From: an uncultured Halomonas sp. | GTDB taxonomy: Bacteria > Pseudomonadota > Gammaproteobacteria > Pseudomonadales > Halomonadaceae | Assembly: GCF_946887195.1 (NCBI RefSeq) | Contig: NZ_CAMPKE010000029.1 | Coordinates: 1 to 15,416, forward strand | Reading direction: 5' to 3' | Length of the DNA stretch: 15,416 bases | In this document: positions 1 through 7,336 of the stretch, one piece after another | Layout of the letters: each line of letters starts with the position of its first letter | Numbering within the stretch: the stretch's first letter is position 1 | Program-made: the position numbers and the translations under genes | Notes under the pieces: model-generated | Seen by the model: the letters and a program-made list of their open reading frames with translations, nothing else | What the model was told of the DNA's origin: nothing | The model's database searches: none

Positions 1-84
1 GCGCTGCTGCCGTTCATCGCCATTCAACTGTGCGTGCTGGCGCTGCTGCTGTTCTATCCGAACCTGGCCATGTGGTTGGTATAA
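1..84 (+). CDS. TRAP transporter large permease (DctM-like), C-terminal end only
   Basis: The window opens inside a reading frame whose last 27 residues are strongly hydrophobic (…FYPNLAMWLV) and end at a TAA at 82-84. A final membrane helix rich in Leu, Ile and Phe, with a 'PFIAIQL' start and a 'FYPNL' turn, is typical of the C-terminus of DctM, the 12-helix subunit of TRAP secondary transporters that import organic and sugar acids with a periplasmic binding protein. The stop lies nine bases before dgoD, so the two are almost certainly cotranscribed, and galactonate or a related aldonate is the likely substrate. The family call rests on a short fragment and on context; the rest of the gene is outside the window. 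Confidence 0.6.
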   Translation, partial: ALLPFIAIQLCVLALLLFYPNLAMWLV

Positions 85-93
85 GGGAAACCT

Positions 94-1242
94 ATGAAAA
101 TTACCCGACTCAAGACCTGGCAAGTGCCGCCACGCTGGCTGTTTCTCAAGATCGAGACCGACGAGGGCTGCTACGGCTGGGGCGAGCCGGTGGTCGAGGG
201 CCGTGCGGCGACCGTCGAGGCGGCGGTGCATGAATTGTCCGATTATCTGATCGGCCAGGATCCGCATCGTATCGAGCATCTGTGGAATACGCTCTACCGC
301 GCCGGCTTCTATCGCGGCGGGCCGATCCTGATGAGCGCCATCGCCGGTATCGATCAGGCGCTATGGGATCTCAAGGGCCGCGATCTCGGTGTGCCGGTGC
401 ATCAATTGCTGGGCGGCGCGGTGCGCGACAGGATGCGCATGTACGCCTGGACCGGCGGCGATCGCCCGCAGGATGTCGGCGAGGGTGCCAAGGCACTGGT
501 CGCGCAGGGTTTCACCGCGTTCAAGATGAACGGTACCCCAGAACTGCAGATCGTCGATTCGCACGCCAAGGTCGATGACGCCGTGGCCCGCGTAAGCGAG
601 GCGCGCGAGGCGGTGGGCCCCGAGGTGGGTATCGCCATCGATTTCCACGGCCGCGTGCACCGGCCGATGGCCAAGGCATTGCTGCGCGAACTCGAGCCTT
701 TCCACCCGATGTTCGTCGAGGAGCCGGTGTTGCCAGAGCATCTGCCGAGCCTGAAGCACATCGCGGGTGGCCTGGGTTATCCCATCGCCACCGGCGAGCG
801 GCTGCATACGCGCTATCAATTCCGTGATCTGCTGGCGGAAGGCATGGTCGACATCGTTCAGCCCGACCTGTCGCATTGCGGCGGGATCAGCGAGGGCATG
901 AAGATCGCCACACTGGCCTCGTGCCATGACGTGGCGCTGGCGCCGCACTGCCCGCTGGGTCCGCTGACGCTGGCGGCGTCGCTGCATGTCGATGCGGTCA
1001 ATCACAATGCCTTCATCCAGGAACAGAGCATGGGCATCCACTACAATCGGGACAACGATGTGCTCGATTACCTGGTGGACAAGTCCGCGCTGGCGATCGA
1101 AGACGGCTTCTGTGCGATTCCTCAGGGGCCGGGATTGGGCGTCGAGATCGACGAGGCGTTCGTCGAGGAGCGCGCCAAGGTCGGGCACCGTTGGCGCAAC
1201 CCAGTATGGACCCATGAAGACGGCAGTATTGCCGAGTGGTGA
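94..1242 (+). CDS. dgoD: D-galactonate dehydratase (enolase superfamily)
   Basis: Catalyses D-galactonate to 2-dehydro-3-deoxy-D-galactonate plus water (EC 4.2.1.6), the first step of galactonate breakdown in the cytoplasm. The product is 382 residues, the length of the E. coli enzyme. The mandelate-racemase-type active site is intact: Mg ligands Asp183 (AIDFHG), Glu209 (FVEEP) and Glu235 (ATGER), His185, general base His285 (APHCPLGP) and Glu310 (FIQEQS), the same numbering as E. coli DgoD. The N-terminal capping domain covers roughly residues 1-115 and the barrel the rest. The start at 94 has an AGGGAAA ribosome site just upstream and is the natural N-terminus (MKITRLKTW). It lies between a TRAP permease and dgoA. 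No DgoR-type repressor gene is seen in the window. Identification is strong. Confidence 0.95.
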   Translation: MKITRLKTWQVPPRWLFLKIETDEGCYGWGEPVVEGRAATVEAAVHELSDYLIGQDPHRIEHLWNTLYRAGFYRGGPILMSAIAGIDQALWDLKGRDLGVPVHQLLGGAVRDRMRMYAWTGGDRPQDVGEGAKALVAQGFTAFKMNGTPELQIVDSHAKVDDAVARVSEAREAVGPEVGIAIDFHGRVHRPMAKALLRELEPFHPMFVEEPVLPEHLPSLKHIAGGLGYPIATGERLHTRYQFRDLLAEGMVDIVQPDLSHCGGISEGMKIATLASCHDVALAPHCPLGPLTLAASLHVDAVNHNAFIQEQSMGIHYNRDNDVLDYLVDKSALAIEDGFCAIPQGPGLGVEIDEAFVEERAKVGHRWRNPVWTHEDGSIAEW

Positions 1243-1255
1243 ATAAGGAGGCGAT

Positions 1256-1942
1256 ATGAACGAGACGCGCCGGGCCGCACTCGATGCGGCGCTCAGGGAT
1301 TTGCCGCTGGTGGCGATTCTGCGTGGCGTCAGGCCGGACGAAATCGATGCGATCTTCGATGCGCTGGTAACGGCGGGCTTCAAGCTGATTGAGATACCTC
1401 TCAACTCCCCGCGTCCGTGGGAGAGCATCGAGCGTATTGCCAAGCGCTGCCCCGACGACGTGGTGATCGGCGCGGGTACGGTACTCGATCCCGAAGCCTG
1501 CGGTCGGCTGGCTGGTCTCGGCGCGCCGCTGGTGATCACCCCCAATACCGACCCGGCGGTGATCTTTGATGCGGTCGCGCACGATCTGGCGCCAATGATC
1601 GGTTGCATGACGCCGAGCGAAGCGCTCACCGCGGCCCGCGCCGGCGCAATGGCGCTCAAGCTGTTTCCCGCGGCACAACTGGGCACCGGCTATTTCAAGG
1701 ACATGAAAGCGGTGCTTCCCGCCAACCTTCCGGTCCTGGCCGTGGGTGGCATCGGCAAGGACAACATGAACGAATGGATCAATGCCGGCATCGACGGTTT
1801 CGGCTTCGGCGGCAGCATTTACCGCCCCGGCTGGTCGGCCGATGAAGTCGGCCAGTGCGCCAAGGAATTGATCGATGAGTGGCGCCGCCTGCGCGAAAGC
1901 TTTTCGCAGGCCGAAGGGCTCGAGCGCGAGGCCGATGCATGA
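1256..1942 (+). CDS. dgoA: 2-dehydro-3-deoxy-6-phosphogalactonate aldolase
   Basis: Class I aldolase (EC 4.1.2.21) splitting 2-dehydro-3-deoxy-6-phosphogalactonate to pyruvate and D-glyceraldehyde 3-phosphate; KDPG-aldolase fold. The catalytic features are visible: Arg23 in 'AILRGV', Glu46 in 'IEIPLNSP', the GAGTVL strand near 72-77, 'VITPN' near 93-97, and the Schiff-base Lys135 in 'LKLFPA'. 'IEIPLNSP' favours DgoA over Eda. At 228 residues it is about 20 longer than typical DgoA, the excess being a charged C-terminal tail. A strong AAGGAGG ribosome site sits seven bases before the ATG, and the gene starts 13 bases after dgoD stops. Its stop overlaps the dgoK start (ATGA at 1939-1942), so the two are translationally coupled. 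Confidence 0.93.
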   Translation: MNETRRAALDAALRDLPLVAILRGVRPDEIDAIFDALVTAGFKLIEIPLNSPRPWESIERIAKRCPDDVVIGAGTVLDPEACGRLAGLGAPLVITPNTDPAVIFDAVAHDLAPMIGCMTPSEALTAARAGAMALKLFPAAQLGTGYFKDMKAVLPANLPVLAVGGIGKDNMNEWINAGIDGFGFGGSIYRPGWSADEVGQCAKELIDEWRRLRESFSQAEGLEREADA

Positions 1943-2886
1943 GCGAAAGTAGCGTGCGCCATCTGATTGCCGTCGACTGGGGTACCAGCAATTTTCGCGC
2001 ATTTCTGATCGATCGCGATAGTAGCGAATGCCTGGACAGCCGGCGCTCCGATGCGGGTCTAAGAGCGTTGGTAAGCCGCGAATTCCCGCATTATTGCGCG
2101 GCACAGGTCGGGCAGTGGCGCGCTGCGGGTGGCGGCGAGCGGCAAGTGCCGATCTATCTCGCCGGCATGGTCGGCTCGAAGCGGGGGTGGAGCGAGGCAC
2201 CGCAGTTGGAACTGCCGGTAACCGCCAGCGACCTGGCCAGGCATGTCGTGGCTGCGCCTGGCCTGGAAAACGCCTGGATCGTACCTGGTGTGAAAGTGGT
2301 AAGGCCCGAGCATGTCGATGTGATGCGCGGCGAGGAGATCCAGGCCTTTGGCGCCTTGGCCATCTCCGGCAAGCGCGATGCGCTGTGCTGCCTACCGGGT
2401 ACGCATAGCAAATGGGCGCATATCGAGGATGGTTGTCTGAGCGATTTCTCGACGGCAATGACCGGCGAGCTCTACCATGCGGTGCGTTTTCATACCCTGC
2501 CGGGCGAGCCGGCACGTGAATCGGCCGATTTCGATGCCGACGGTTTCCAGCAGGGATTGCGCGCGGCCGCACATCCGGCTGGCGTGCTGCATGCCTTGTT
2601 CGAAGCGCGCAGCCGGCATCTCTATGCGGGGCTGGCCCGGGAGCAGGTCGGCAGCTTTCTGTCAGGGGTATTGATCGGCAGCGAAGTGCGGACCCAGCGA
2701 ATGGTGCATCCGACCGCTACGGATGTATTGCTGGTGGGATCGCGCGAACTCAATCGCCTGTATCGATTGGCATTGCAGGACAGTGGGTTCGATGTGCAGG
2801 AAATCGATAGTGACAGGGCGACGTTAATGGGGCTTGGTGAGTTGGCCAGGCAGCATGAAAAGATCATGTTTAGCGACGAGGCCTAA
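1939..2886 (+). CDS. dgoK: 2-dehydro-3-deoxygalactonokinase
   Basis: ATP-dependent kinase (EC 2.7.1.58) that phosphorylates 2-dehydro-3-deoxygalactonate at O6, the step between DgoD and DgoA. It belongs to the DgoK family of the ASKHA (sugar kinase/actin) superfamily. Visible motifs are the phosphate-binding loop 'DWGTSNFRA' (13-21), 'GMVGSKRGW' (76-84), 'RGEEIQAFGAL' (130-140), 'PGTHSKWA' (153-160) and 'MTGELYHAV' (174-182). The frame is open from 1879, but the start at 1939 is preferred: it places the DWGT strand about a dozen residues from the N-terminus as in the family, and it forms the ATGA overlap with dgoA. The resulting 315 residues compare with about 290 in E. coli. It is the last gene of the dgo operon and converges on the gluconokinase gene with 34 bases between them; no clear intrinsic terminator is seen there. 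Confidence 0.93.
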   Translation: MSESSVRHLIAVDWGTSNFRAFLIDRDSSECLDSRRSDAGLRALVSREFPHYCAAQVGQWRAAGGGERQVPIYLAGMVGSKRGWSEAPQLELPVTASDLARHVVAAPGLENAWIVPGVKVVRPEHVDVMRGEEIQAFGALAISGKRDALCCLPGTHSKWAHIEDGCLSDFSTAMTGELYHAVRFHTLPGEPARESADFDADGFQQGLRAAAHPAGVLHALFEARSRHLYAGLAREQVGSFLSGVLIGSEVRTQRMVHPTATDVLLVGSRELNRLYRLALQDSGFDVQEIDSDRATLMGLGELARQHEKIMFSDEA

Positions 2887-2920
2887 GAAAGGATCCCAAG
2901 AAGGAATTTGGTTCTCGTTG

Positions 2921-3427
2921 TCAATGTAATTGCTGAGAAAAGAGCTCAACGATTTGCGAGGGTGTGAGGCGAATGTCGATCAGCAAGGCCTCCATGCTGG
3001 AGGGAGGTTCAAGATCGCGTAGCTGGCTATCCAGCATGCTCTCGCCATGAAAAAAGTGTGCCTGACGTGAGTTGATGCGCTCGAGAAGCGTATCCCGATT
3101 GCCATGCAGATAAACTATCTTCAAATCGGGAGCGCCTTGGCGAAGTAGGTCCCGATAGCGATGCTTGAGCGCGGAACAGCCGATGACCAGCGGCTCATGG
3201 CGTTTGAGGTATTCTTGATAAAATCCCGAAAGCGTCACCAGCCAACCCTCCCGATCCCCATCGTCAAGTGGCTCTCCACGTGACATCTTGGCGATGCTCG
3301 TGGCGCTGTGATGATCGTCCGCATCTATGAAATCGGCACCCATGTGCTTGGCGATTTCCCGACCGATATGCGACTTTCCAGAGCCTGAGACTCCCATGAC
3401 CAATATGCAGAGTGGTGGTGTATTCAT
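2921..3427 (-). CDS. gntK: Gluconokinase (GntK/IdnK family)
   Basis: Phosphorylates D-gluconate to 6-phosphogluconate with ATP (EC 2.7.1.12), feeding the Entner-Doudoroff or pentose phosphate route; cytoplasmic. The 168-residue length is normal for the short P-loop gluconokinases. Visible features are the Walker A 'GVSGSGKS' (12-19), the acidic-histidine substrate motif 'DADDHH' (35-40), 'GEPLDDGDREGWL' (51-63), 'CSALKHRYRDLLR' (84-96), and the lid 'HFFHGESMLDSQLRDLEPP' (124-142), the family hallmark. The start at 3427 has only a weak purine-rich ribosome site. By eye the coding sequence looks less GC-rich than the dgo genes beside it, so a different origin is possible. No gluconate transporter or gntR-type regulator is adjacent. 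It could act on a related aldonate, but the lid motif argues for gluconate. Confidence 0.9.
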   Translation of the reverse strand: MNTPPLCILVMGVSGSGKSHIGREIAKHMGADFIDADDHHSATSIAKMSRGEPLDDGDREGWLVTLSGFYQEYLKRHEPLVIGCSALKHRYRDLLRQGAPDLKIVYLHGNRDTLLERINSRQAHFFHGESMLDSQLRDLEPPSSMEALLIDIRLTPSQIVELFSQQLH

Positions 3428-3462
3428 TCTTCATTCACTGCCGTTCGAATCCTGATTTATTG

Positions 3463-3477
3463 ATGCAATGGTAGCAT
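3463..3477. promoter_or_regulatory. Imperfect palindrome upstream of gntK, possible operator
   Basis: ATGCAATGGTAGCAT is a 15-base partial palindrome: five of seven arm positions pair, with perfect ATGC/GCAT ends. It ends 36 bases upstream of the gntK start codon. On the gntK strand it reads ATGCTACCATTGCAT, loosely like the ATG-TACC half of GntR/LacI-family gluconate operators. The resemblance is partial, so this is only a candidate. Confidence 0.25.
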
Positions 3478-3564
3478 TTCCGGGCATGTATTTCGCGACT
3501 GTTTCTTTCGATATCGGGCATGAAATACAGTTTCGATTAGTGCTGCTAGCGGTGCTCGGGTACG

Positions 3565-3783
3565 TTATGAACGTTCACTGCCGCGCCATCGAACCTGGAC
3601 TTGGCGATGGATCGGGCGGTGCGGATTCATGGTGTTCTCCGCCAATCGGTGGATGTCACGCATGCCGCCTTGTACCATACCCGCGACATAGGGCCGCATG
3701 GCAGGGCCGAAGGGCTGGATCATTGGCTTGGCAGCGAATTCGCCGATGCCCGATGAAGTGGCCCTCTGAGTGAGGCGCGTCCA
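3565..3783 (-). pseudogene. Possible remnant of a protein-coding gene, unidentified
   Basis: A minus-strand frame is open from just after a TGA (3784-3786) down to a TAA at 3565-3567, about 72 codons. Its middle reads like a real amphipathic C-terminal helix (FAAKPMIQPFGPAMRPYV, then AGMVQGGMRDIHRLAEN). That style of ending recalls SRPBCC/polyketide-cyclase-like small proteins, but I cannot name a family. It has no start codon at its head, no ribosome site and no upstream in-frame extension, so if real it is a truncated 3' fragment. It may equally be chance reading through non-coding sequence. Confidence 0.2.
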
Positions 3784-3889
3784 TCACGGCAGCGTGGCAT
3801 TGCAAGCCCTGGTAACTTGATTGAGACTGTCTTTTGGCTCCCGTCCGCACCGCGGCTGGGTAACCTTTCACTTTCCCGGTAGCGTACCT

Positions 3890-4891
3890 ATGGATGTCCC
3901 CCTGTGGGTCTGGATCACGACCCTGGCTGGCTTCGCGGCACTGTTCCTGTTCGATTTCTTTGCCCATGTCAGAAAGCCCCATACACCGTCGATGAAAGAG
4001 GCTGGCTGGTGGACGGCTTTCTATGTGGTGCTGGCGTTGGTCTTCGGTGGCGGTCTCTGGGTCGTGGCGGGGCATCAATACGGCGTCGAGTACTTTGCCG
4101 GTTTCATTACCGAAAAGAGCCTATCGGTCGACAACCTGTTCGTTTTCGTCGTCATCATGGGGAAATTCGCCGTGCCGCGCCAATATCAGCAAAAGGCGCT
4201 GATGATCGGCATCGTCATGGCGTTGATCATGCGCGGTATCTTCATCGCGGTTGGTGCGGCGGCCATTCATCAGTTCAGCTGGGTCTTCTATATCTTCGGG
4301 TTGTTCCTGCTCTATACCGCCGCGCACCTGGCGGTGGAAAGTTTCGGCAAGAAAGAGCCTGAGAGCGCCGAGGATTTCGAGCCCAACTTCCTGGTCAAGT
4401 TTGCCCAGCGGCATCTACCGGTCACCGAGGCATTCCATGAGCAGCGCTTCTTCACGCACGAAAATGGCAAGCGCGTGGTGACGCCGCTGTTCATCGTGGT
4501 CATCGCGCTCGGGGTCACCGATCTGCTGTTCGCACTCGATTCGATCCCGGCGATCTTCGGCCTGACCCAGGAGCCTTACATCGTTTTCACCGCCAATGCC
4601 TGGGCGCTGCTGGGCTTGTTGCAGTTGTACTTCCTGCTCGGCGGCCTGCTCGATCGGCTGGTCTACCTAGGCATCGGGCTGGCGCTGATTCTCGGCTTCA
4701 TCGGGGTCAAACTGGTGCTGCTGGCGCTGGCCGAGAACACCTTGCCCTTCCTGAATGGCGGTGAGCCGATCGCCTGGGCGCCGCATATCCCCACCTGGCT
4801 CTCGCTGACGATCATCGTCGGGATCCTGATCGTTACCACGGTAGCCAGTCTGATGAAGGAACGTAACGAAACGCAGAAATCATCGAGCTGA
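3890..4891 (+). CDS. TerC/Alx-family integral membrane protein
   Basis: A 333-residue polytopic inner-membrane protein of the TerC family, whose members (Alx, TerC, MeeF) are linked to manganese or other metal-ion export and to tellurite and alkaline-pH responses. Family signatures are present: '[16 protein letters not shown]' (75-90) and '[15 protein letters not shown]' (210-224), with the membrane acidic residues Glu75, Asp81, Asp211 and Asp217 that probably bind the ion. Hydrophobic helices lie near 5-25, 42-60, 80-92, 103-125, 130-150, 198-218, 232-255, 258-282 and 303-322, with a charged cytoplasmic loop at 152-195. The frame is open from 3821, but the ATG at 3890 (MDVPLWVWI) gives the usual N-terminus directly entering a helix. 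It stands alone, diverging from gntK, with tandem hairpins after its stop. The substrate cannot be read from sequence. Confidence 0.88.
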   Translation: MDVPLWVWITTLAGFAALFLFDFFAHVRKPHTPSMKEAGWWTAFYVVLALVFGGGLWVVAGHQYGVEYFAGFITEKSLSVDNLFVFVVIMGKFAVPRQYQQKALMIGIVMALIMRGIFIAVGAAAIHQFSWVFYIFGLFLLYTAAHLAVESFGKKEPESAEDFEPNFLVKFAQRHLPVTEAFHEQRFFTHENGKRVVTPLFIVVIALGVTDLLFALDSIPAIFGLTQEPYIVFTANAWALLGLLQLYFLLGGLLDRLVYLGIGLALILGFIGVKLVLLALAENTLPFLNGGEPIAWAPHIPTWLSLTIIVGILIVTTVASLMKERNETQKSSS

Positions 4892-4894
4892 ATC

Positions 4895-4924
4895 GACCGG
4901 GGCGCCCGAGATGGCGCTCCGGTC
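4895..4924 (+). terminator. Strong 12-bp hairpin just after terC
   Basis: GACCGGGGCGCC (4895-4906) pairs with GGCGCTCCGGTC (4913-4924) across a six-base loop; all 12 positions pair if one G·U wobble is allowed. It begins three bases after the terC stop and is followed immediately by a second hairpin. There is no T-run directly after it (the nearest is TTTT near 4969), so it is a terminator or 3'-end stabiliser of non-canonical form rather than a textbook intrinsic terminator. Confidence 0.55.
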
Positions 4925-4940
4925 GCAAGCTGGCGCTTGC
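4925..4940 (+). repeat. Second tandem hairpin after terC
   Basis: GCAAGC-TGGC-GCTTGC is a perfect six-base-pair stem with a four-base loop, abutting the preceding hairpin with no gap. A third short palindrome, GTCGA-T-TCGAC, follows at 4942-4952. The row of three suggests transcript 3'-end structure between terC and cdhC. Confidence 0.45.
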
Positions 4941-5021
4941 TGTCGATTCGACGGCGTTCGAGGGCAATTTTACGCTCTGCATGATGGGCGACACTGGGCC
5001 ATGAATTCTCAGGAGTCGTCC

Positions 5022-5921
5022 ATGAATCCCAAGGTCATTCTCACCTGCGCCGTGACCGGCGCCGGCGATACCATCGCCAAGCATCCCGGTGTCCCGGTCA
5101 CGCCGCGCCAGATTGCTGACGCCGCCATCGATGCCGCCAAGGCCGGGGCCAGCGTTGCCCATATCCACGTGCGCGATCCCGATAGCGGCGCCATCAGCCA
5201 TTCCACCGAGCATTTTCGCGAGGTGGTCGAGCGCGTGCGCGAAGCCGATACCGATATTGTGCTCAACCTGACCGCCGGCGGCGGCGGGGACTGGATTCCC
5301 GACGTCGCCGATCCCACCCGCGGCGGCCCGGGGACCGACATCCAGACGCCCGCCGAGCGCCATGCGCCGGTCGGCGAGCTGCTACCGGAGCTGTGCACGC
5401 TGGATTGCGGCAGCCTCAATTTCGGCGACATGGTCTACATCAACACCGCCGATTGGCTGCGCGAGCATGCCAGGCTAGTGCAGGCCGCCGGGGTCAAGCC
5501 GGAGCTCGAATGCTTCGATCTCGGCCACGTCTGGTTCGCCCGCCAGTTGCAACGCGAGGGCCTGATCGACGGTACGCCGCTGTTCCAGCTCTGCCTGGGT
5601 ATCCCCTGGGGCGCCGAGGCCGATACCGAAACCTTACTGACGATGCGCAACAAGCTACCGGGCGACGCCCGCTGGGCGGCCTTCGGCATCGGCCGCATGC
5701 AGATGCCGATGGTGGCGCAGTCGGTGCTGCTCGGCGGCCATGCACGCGTGGGGCTGGAGGACAATCTCTACCTGGAGAAGGGCGTGCTGGCGAGCAATGC
5801 GCAACTGGTCGAGAAGGCGGTATCGATCATCGAGTCGCTGGGCTCGCGGGTGATGACGCCGGCCGAGACGCGCACCGAACTGGAACTGCGCGATCCGCAT
5901 CGCTCAGGAGGTGTGGCATGA
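5022..5921 (+). CDS. cdhC: 3-dehydrocarnitine cleavage enzyme (BKACE family)
   Basis: Beta-keto acid cleavage enzyme (formerly DUF849). In carnitine catabolism it condenses 3-dehydrocarnitine with acetyl-CoA and cleaves to betainyl-CoA plus acetoacetate. The 299-residue length is normal for BKACE. Visible features are the first strand '[13 protein letters not shown]' (5-17), the metal-binding 'HIHVRD' (His47, His49), 'LNLTAGGGG' (81-89), the ExxxFDLGH segment near 161-169, and 'GLEDNLY' (244-250) with Glu246 as probable third metal ligand. The frame is open from 4911, but the ATG at 5022 has AGGAG at 5011-5015 with six-base spacing and begins MNPKVILT as in the family. The stop overlaps the cdhA start (ATGA). 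BKACE members differ in substrate; the choice of dehydrocarnitine rests on the neighbours cdhA, cdhB, caiX and cdhR. Confidence 0.9.
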   Translation: MNPKVILTCAVTGAGDTIAKHPGVPVTPRQIADAAIDAAKAGASVAHIHVRDPDSGAISHSTEHFREVVERVREADTDIVLNLTAGGGGDWIPDVADPTRGGPGTDIQTPAERHAPVGELLPELCTLDCGSLNFGDMVYINTADWLREHARLVQAAGVKPELECFDLGHVWFARQLQREGLIDGTPLFQLCLGIPWGAEADTETLLTMRNKLPGDARWAAFGIGRMQMPMVAQSVLLGGHARVGLEDNLYLEKGVLASNAQLVEKAVSIIESLGSRVMTPAETRTELELRDPHRSGGVA

Positions 5922-6871
5922 GCCGGTTGGCGGTGATCGGCACCGGGGTGATCGGCAACGGCTGGATCGCTCGCGCACTGGCCCAGGGCTGGGAGGTGGT
6001 GGCCTTCGATCCGGCAGCCGACGCCGAGGCGCGTACGCGGGCCGCGGTGGCCAATGCCTGGCCATCCTTGACCCAGCGGGGCCTGGCCGTAGGTGCCGAT
6101 CCCGAGCGGCTGCGTTTCGCCGATAGCCTGGAGGCGGCCGTGGTGGGCGCCGAACTGATCCAGGAGAACGTGCCCGAGCGTCTCGAGCTCAAGCGCGAGA
6201 CCCTCGCCACGCTGGATGCGGCTGCCGCGCCCGAAGCGGTGATCGGCTCGTCGACCTCGGGCTTCAAGCCCGGCGATCTACAGGCGGCCTGCGGCGTGTC
6301 GCCGGGGCGGGTGATCGTCGCGCATCCCTTCAATCCGGTCTATCTGTTGCCACTGGTCGAACTGGTCGCCGGCGAGGCCACCCAGCCCGCGCAACTGCAG
6401 GCGGCGCAGTCGCTCTATGCGTCGCTGGGCATGCGCCCGCTGGTGGTGCGCCGCGAGATCGAGGGCCATATCGCCGACCGGCTGATGGAGGCGCTGTGGC
6501 GCGAGGCGCTGCACCTGGTCAACGACGGCGTGGCCACCACCGAGGAGATCGATGCCGCGGTGGTCTACGGCTGCGGCCTACGCTGGTCGTTGATGGGCAC
6601 CTTCCTGACCTTCCACCTGGCCGGCGGCGATGCTGGCATGCGCCACATGCTCGAGCAGTTCGGCCCGGCGCTGAAGCTGCCCTGGACCCGACTCGAGGCG
6701 CCGGAGCTGACCGAGTCGCTGATCGATCGGGTGGTCGAGGGCTGCGAGCATCAGGCCGCCGGGCGCTCGGTGGAGTCGCTGGCCCGGCGTCGCGATGAAT
6801 TCCTGGTGCGCCTGCTGGCGCTGGTCGAGGAGTACTGGCCCGAAGCCGAGGGGCTGGAGGGACGAATCTGA
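5918..6871 (+). CDS. cdhA: L-carnitine 3-dehydrogenase
   Basis: NAD-dependent oxidation of L-carnitine to 3-dehydrocarnitine (EC 1.1.1.108), the entry step of the aerobic carnitine-to-betaine route; cytoplasmic. It is a 3-hydroxyacyl-CoA dehydrogenase-fold protein of 317 residues. Visible features are the Rossmann 'GTGVIGNGW' (8-16), Asp31 after the second strand (VVAFDP) consistent with NAD preference, 'IQENVPE' (81-87), 'SSTSGF' (111-116), and the catalytic 'HPFNP' with His136 and the later Glu148. The helical C-terminal domain starts around 175. The frame is open from 5393 by shadowing cdhC; the true start at 5918 overlaps the cdhC stop and follows AGGAGG at 5906-5911. In some alphaproteobacteria this enzyme is fused to a thioesterase; here the two are separate but overlap by one base. 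Confidence 0.92.
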   Translation: MSRLAVIGTGVIGNGWIARALAQGWEVVAFDPAADAEARTRAAVANAWPSLTQRGLAVGADPERLRFADSLEAAVVGAELIQENVPERLELKRETLATLDAAAAPEAVIGSSTSGFKPGDLQAACGVSPGRVIVAHPFNPVYLLPLVELVAGEATQPAQLQAAQSLYASLGMRPLVVRREIEGHIADRLMEALWREALHLVNDGVATTEEIDAAVVYGCGLRWSLMGTFLTFHLAGGDAGMRHMLEQFGPALKLPWTRLEAPELTESLIDRVVEGCEHQAAGRSVESLARRRDEFLVRLLALVEEYWPEAEGLEGRI

Positions 6872-7335
6872 TGCGATTGCTCGAGACCCGCGTCGCTGCG
6901 GCATGGGTCGATTACAACGGCCACATGAACGATGCCGCCTACGCCCAGGTGTTCTCGCTGGCCGTCGAGGCATTGATGGATCACATCGGGCTCGACGCCG
7001 CCGGGCGTGAGCGCCACGCCTACACGATCTATACCCTGGAAACCCACCTCTGCTACCGCCGCGAGGCCCATGAGGGCGAGGCGCTGACGATCGTGCCGAC
7101 GCTGCTCGACCGTGACGCCAAGCGTCTGCATGTGTTCTTCGAGATGCGCGACGGCGAGGGTCATTGCCTGGCCACCAGTGAGCAGATGCTGATTGGCATG
7201 GGCATCGTCAGCGGGCGGCCCGAGCCGTTTCCCGCCGTGGTCGATGCGCGCATCACCAGTCTGCCGCGAGTCGCCGAGGGCGACTGGCCGGCGCTGGCCG
7301 GGCGTCGCATCGGCATCGCTCGAGGCCATGCTTGA
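6871..7335 (+). CDS. cdhB: Betainyl-CoA thioesterase (hotdog fold)
   Basis: Hydrolyses betainyl-CoA, made by CdhC, to glycine betaine and CoA, completing the pathway. It is a 154-residue single-domain hotdog thioesterase of the 4-hydroxybenzoyl-CoA type. The N-terminal 'VDYNGHMNDAAY' (13-24), with Asp14, Asn16 and the GHMN turn, is the active-site region, followed by the long hotdog helix and 'ETHLCYRREAHEGE' (57-70). The ATG shares a base with the cdhA stop (TGATG at 6869-6873), so the three cdh genes are translationally coupled. Its stop is one base away from the stop of the opposing cdhR gene. The specific substrate is inferred from the operon; the fold call is firm. Confidence 0.88.
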   Translation: MRLLETRVAAAWVDYNGHMNDAAYAQVFSLAVEALMDHIGLDAAGRERHAYTIYTLETHLCYRREAHEGEALTIVPTLLDRDAKRLHVFFEMRDGEGHCLATSEQMLIGMGIVSGRPEPFPAVVDARITSLPRVAEGDWPALAGRRIGIARGHA

Positions 7336-7336
7336 G

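Larger units (their letters stand above)
3428..3889. other. 462-base gap between divergent gntK and terC; no convincing gene
   Basis: This stretch separates two divergent genes, so it must hold both promoters. On the gntK side (3463-3528) it contains an imperfect 15-base palindrome, two CGGGCATG copies and a GTATTT/AAATAC inverted pair. A perfect ten-base palindrome TGAACGTTCA lies at 3568-3577. The rest (about 3565-3781) can be read on the minus strand as a possible decayed coding remnant, listed separately. I see no tRNA, no known riboswitch and no intrinsic terminator. Confidence 0.6.

Noticed and set aside
361..2572. Long minus-strand reading frames of more than 400 codons opposite the dgo genes
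   Set aside because: They are antisense shadows caused by high third-position GC; they overlap each other and firmly identified genes, and their products are rich in Arg/Ala/Pro with no family motif.
3780..3889. A yybP-ykoY (manganese) riboswitch ahead of the TerC-family gene
   Set aside because: Such switches often precede alx/terC-type genes, so I looked for the conserved GGGGAGUA loop and its partner; neither is present in this interval.
5393..5917. A 175-residue N-terminal extension of cdhA
   Set aside because: It lies wholly inside cdhC in another frame, and the real start at 5918 has AGGAGG upstream and the Rossmann motif immediately after it.
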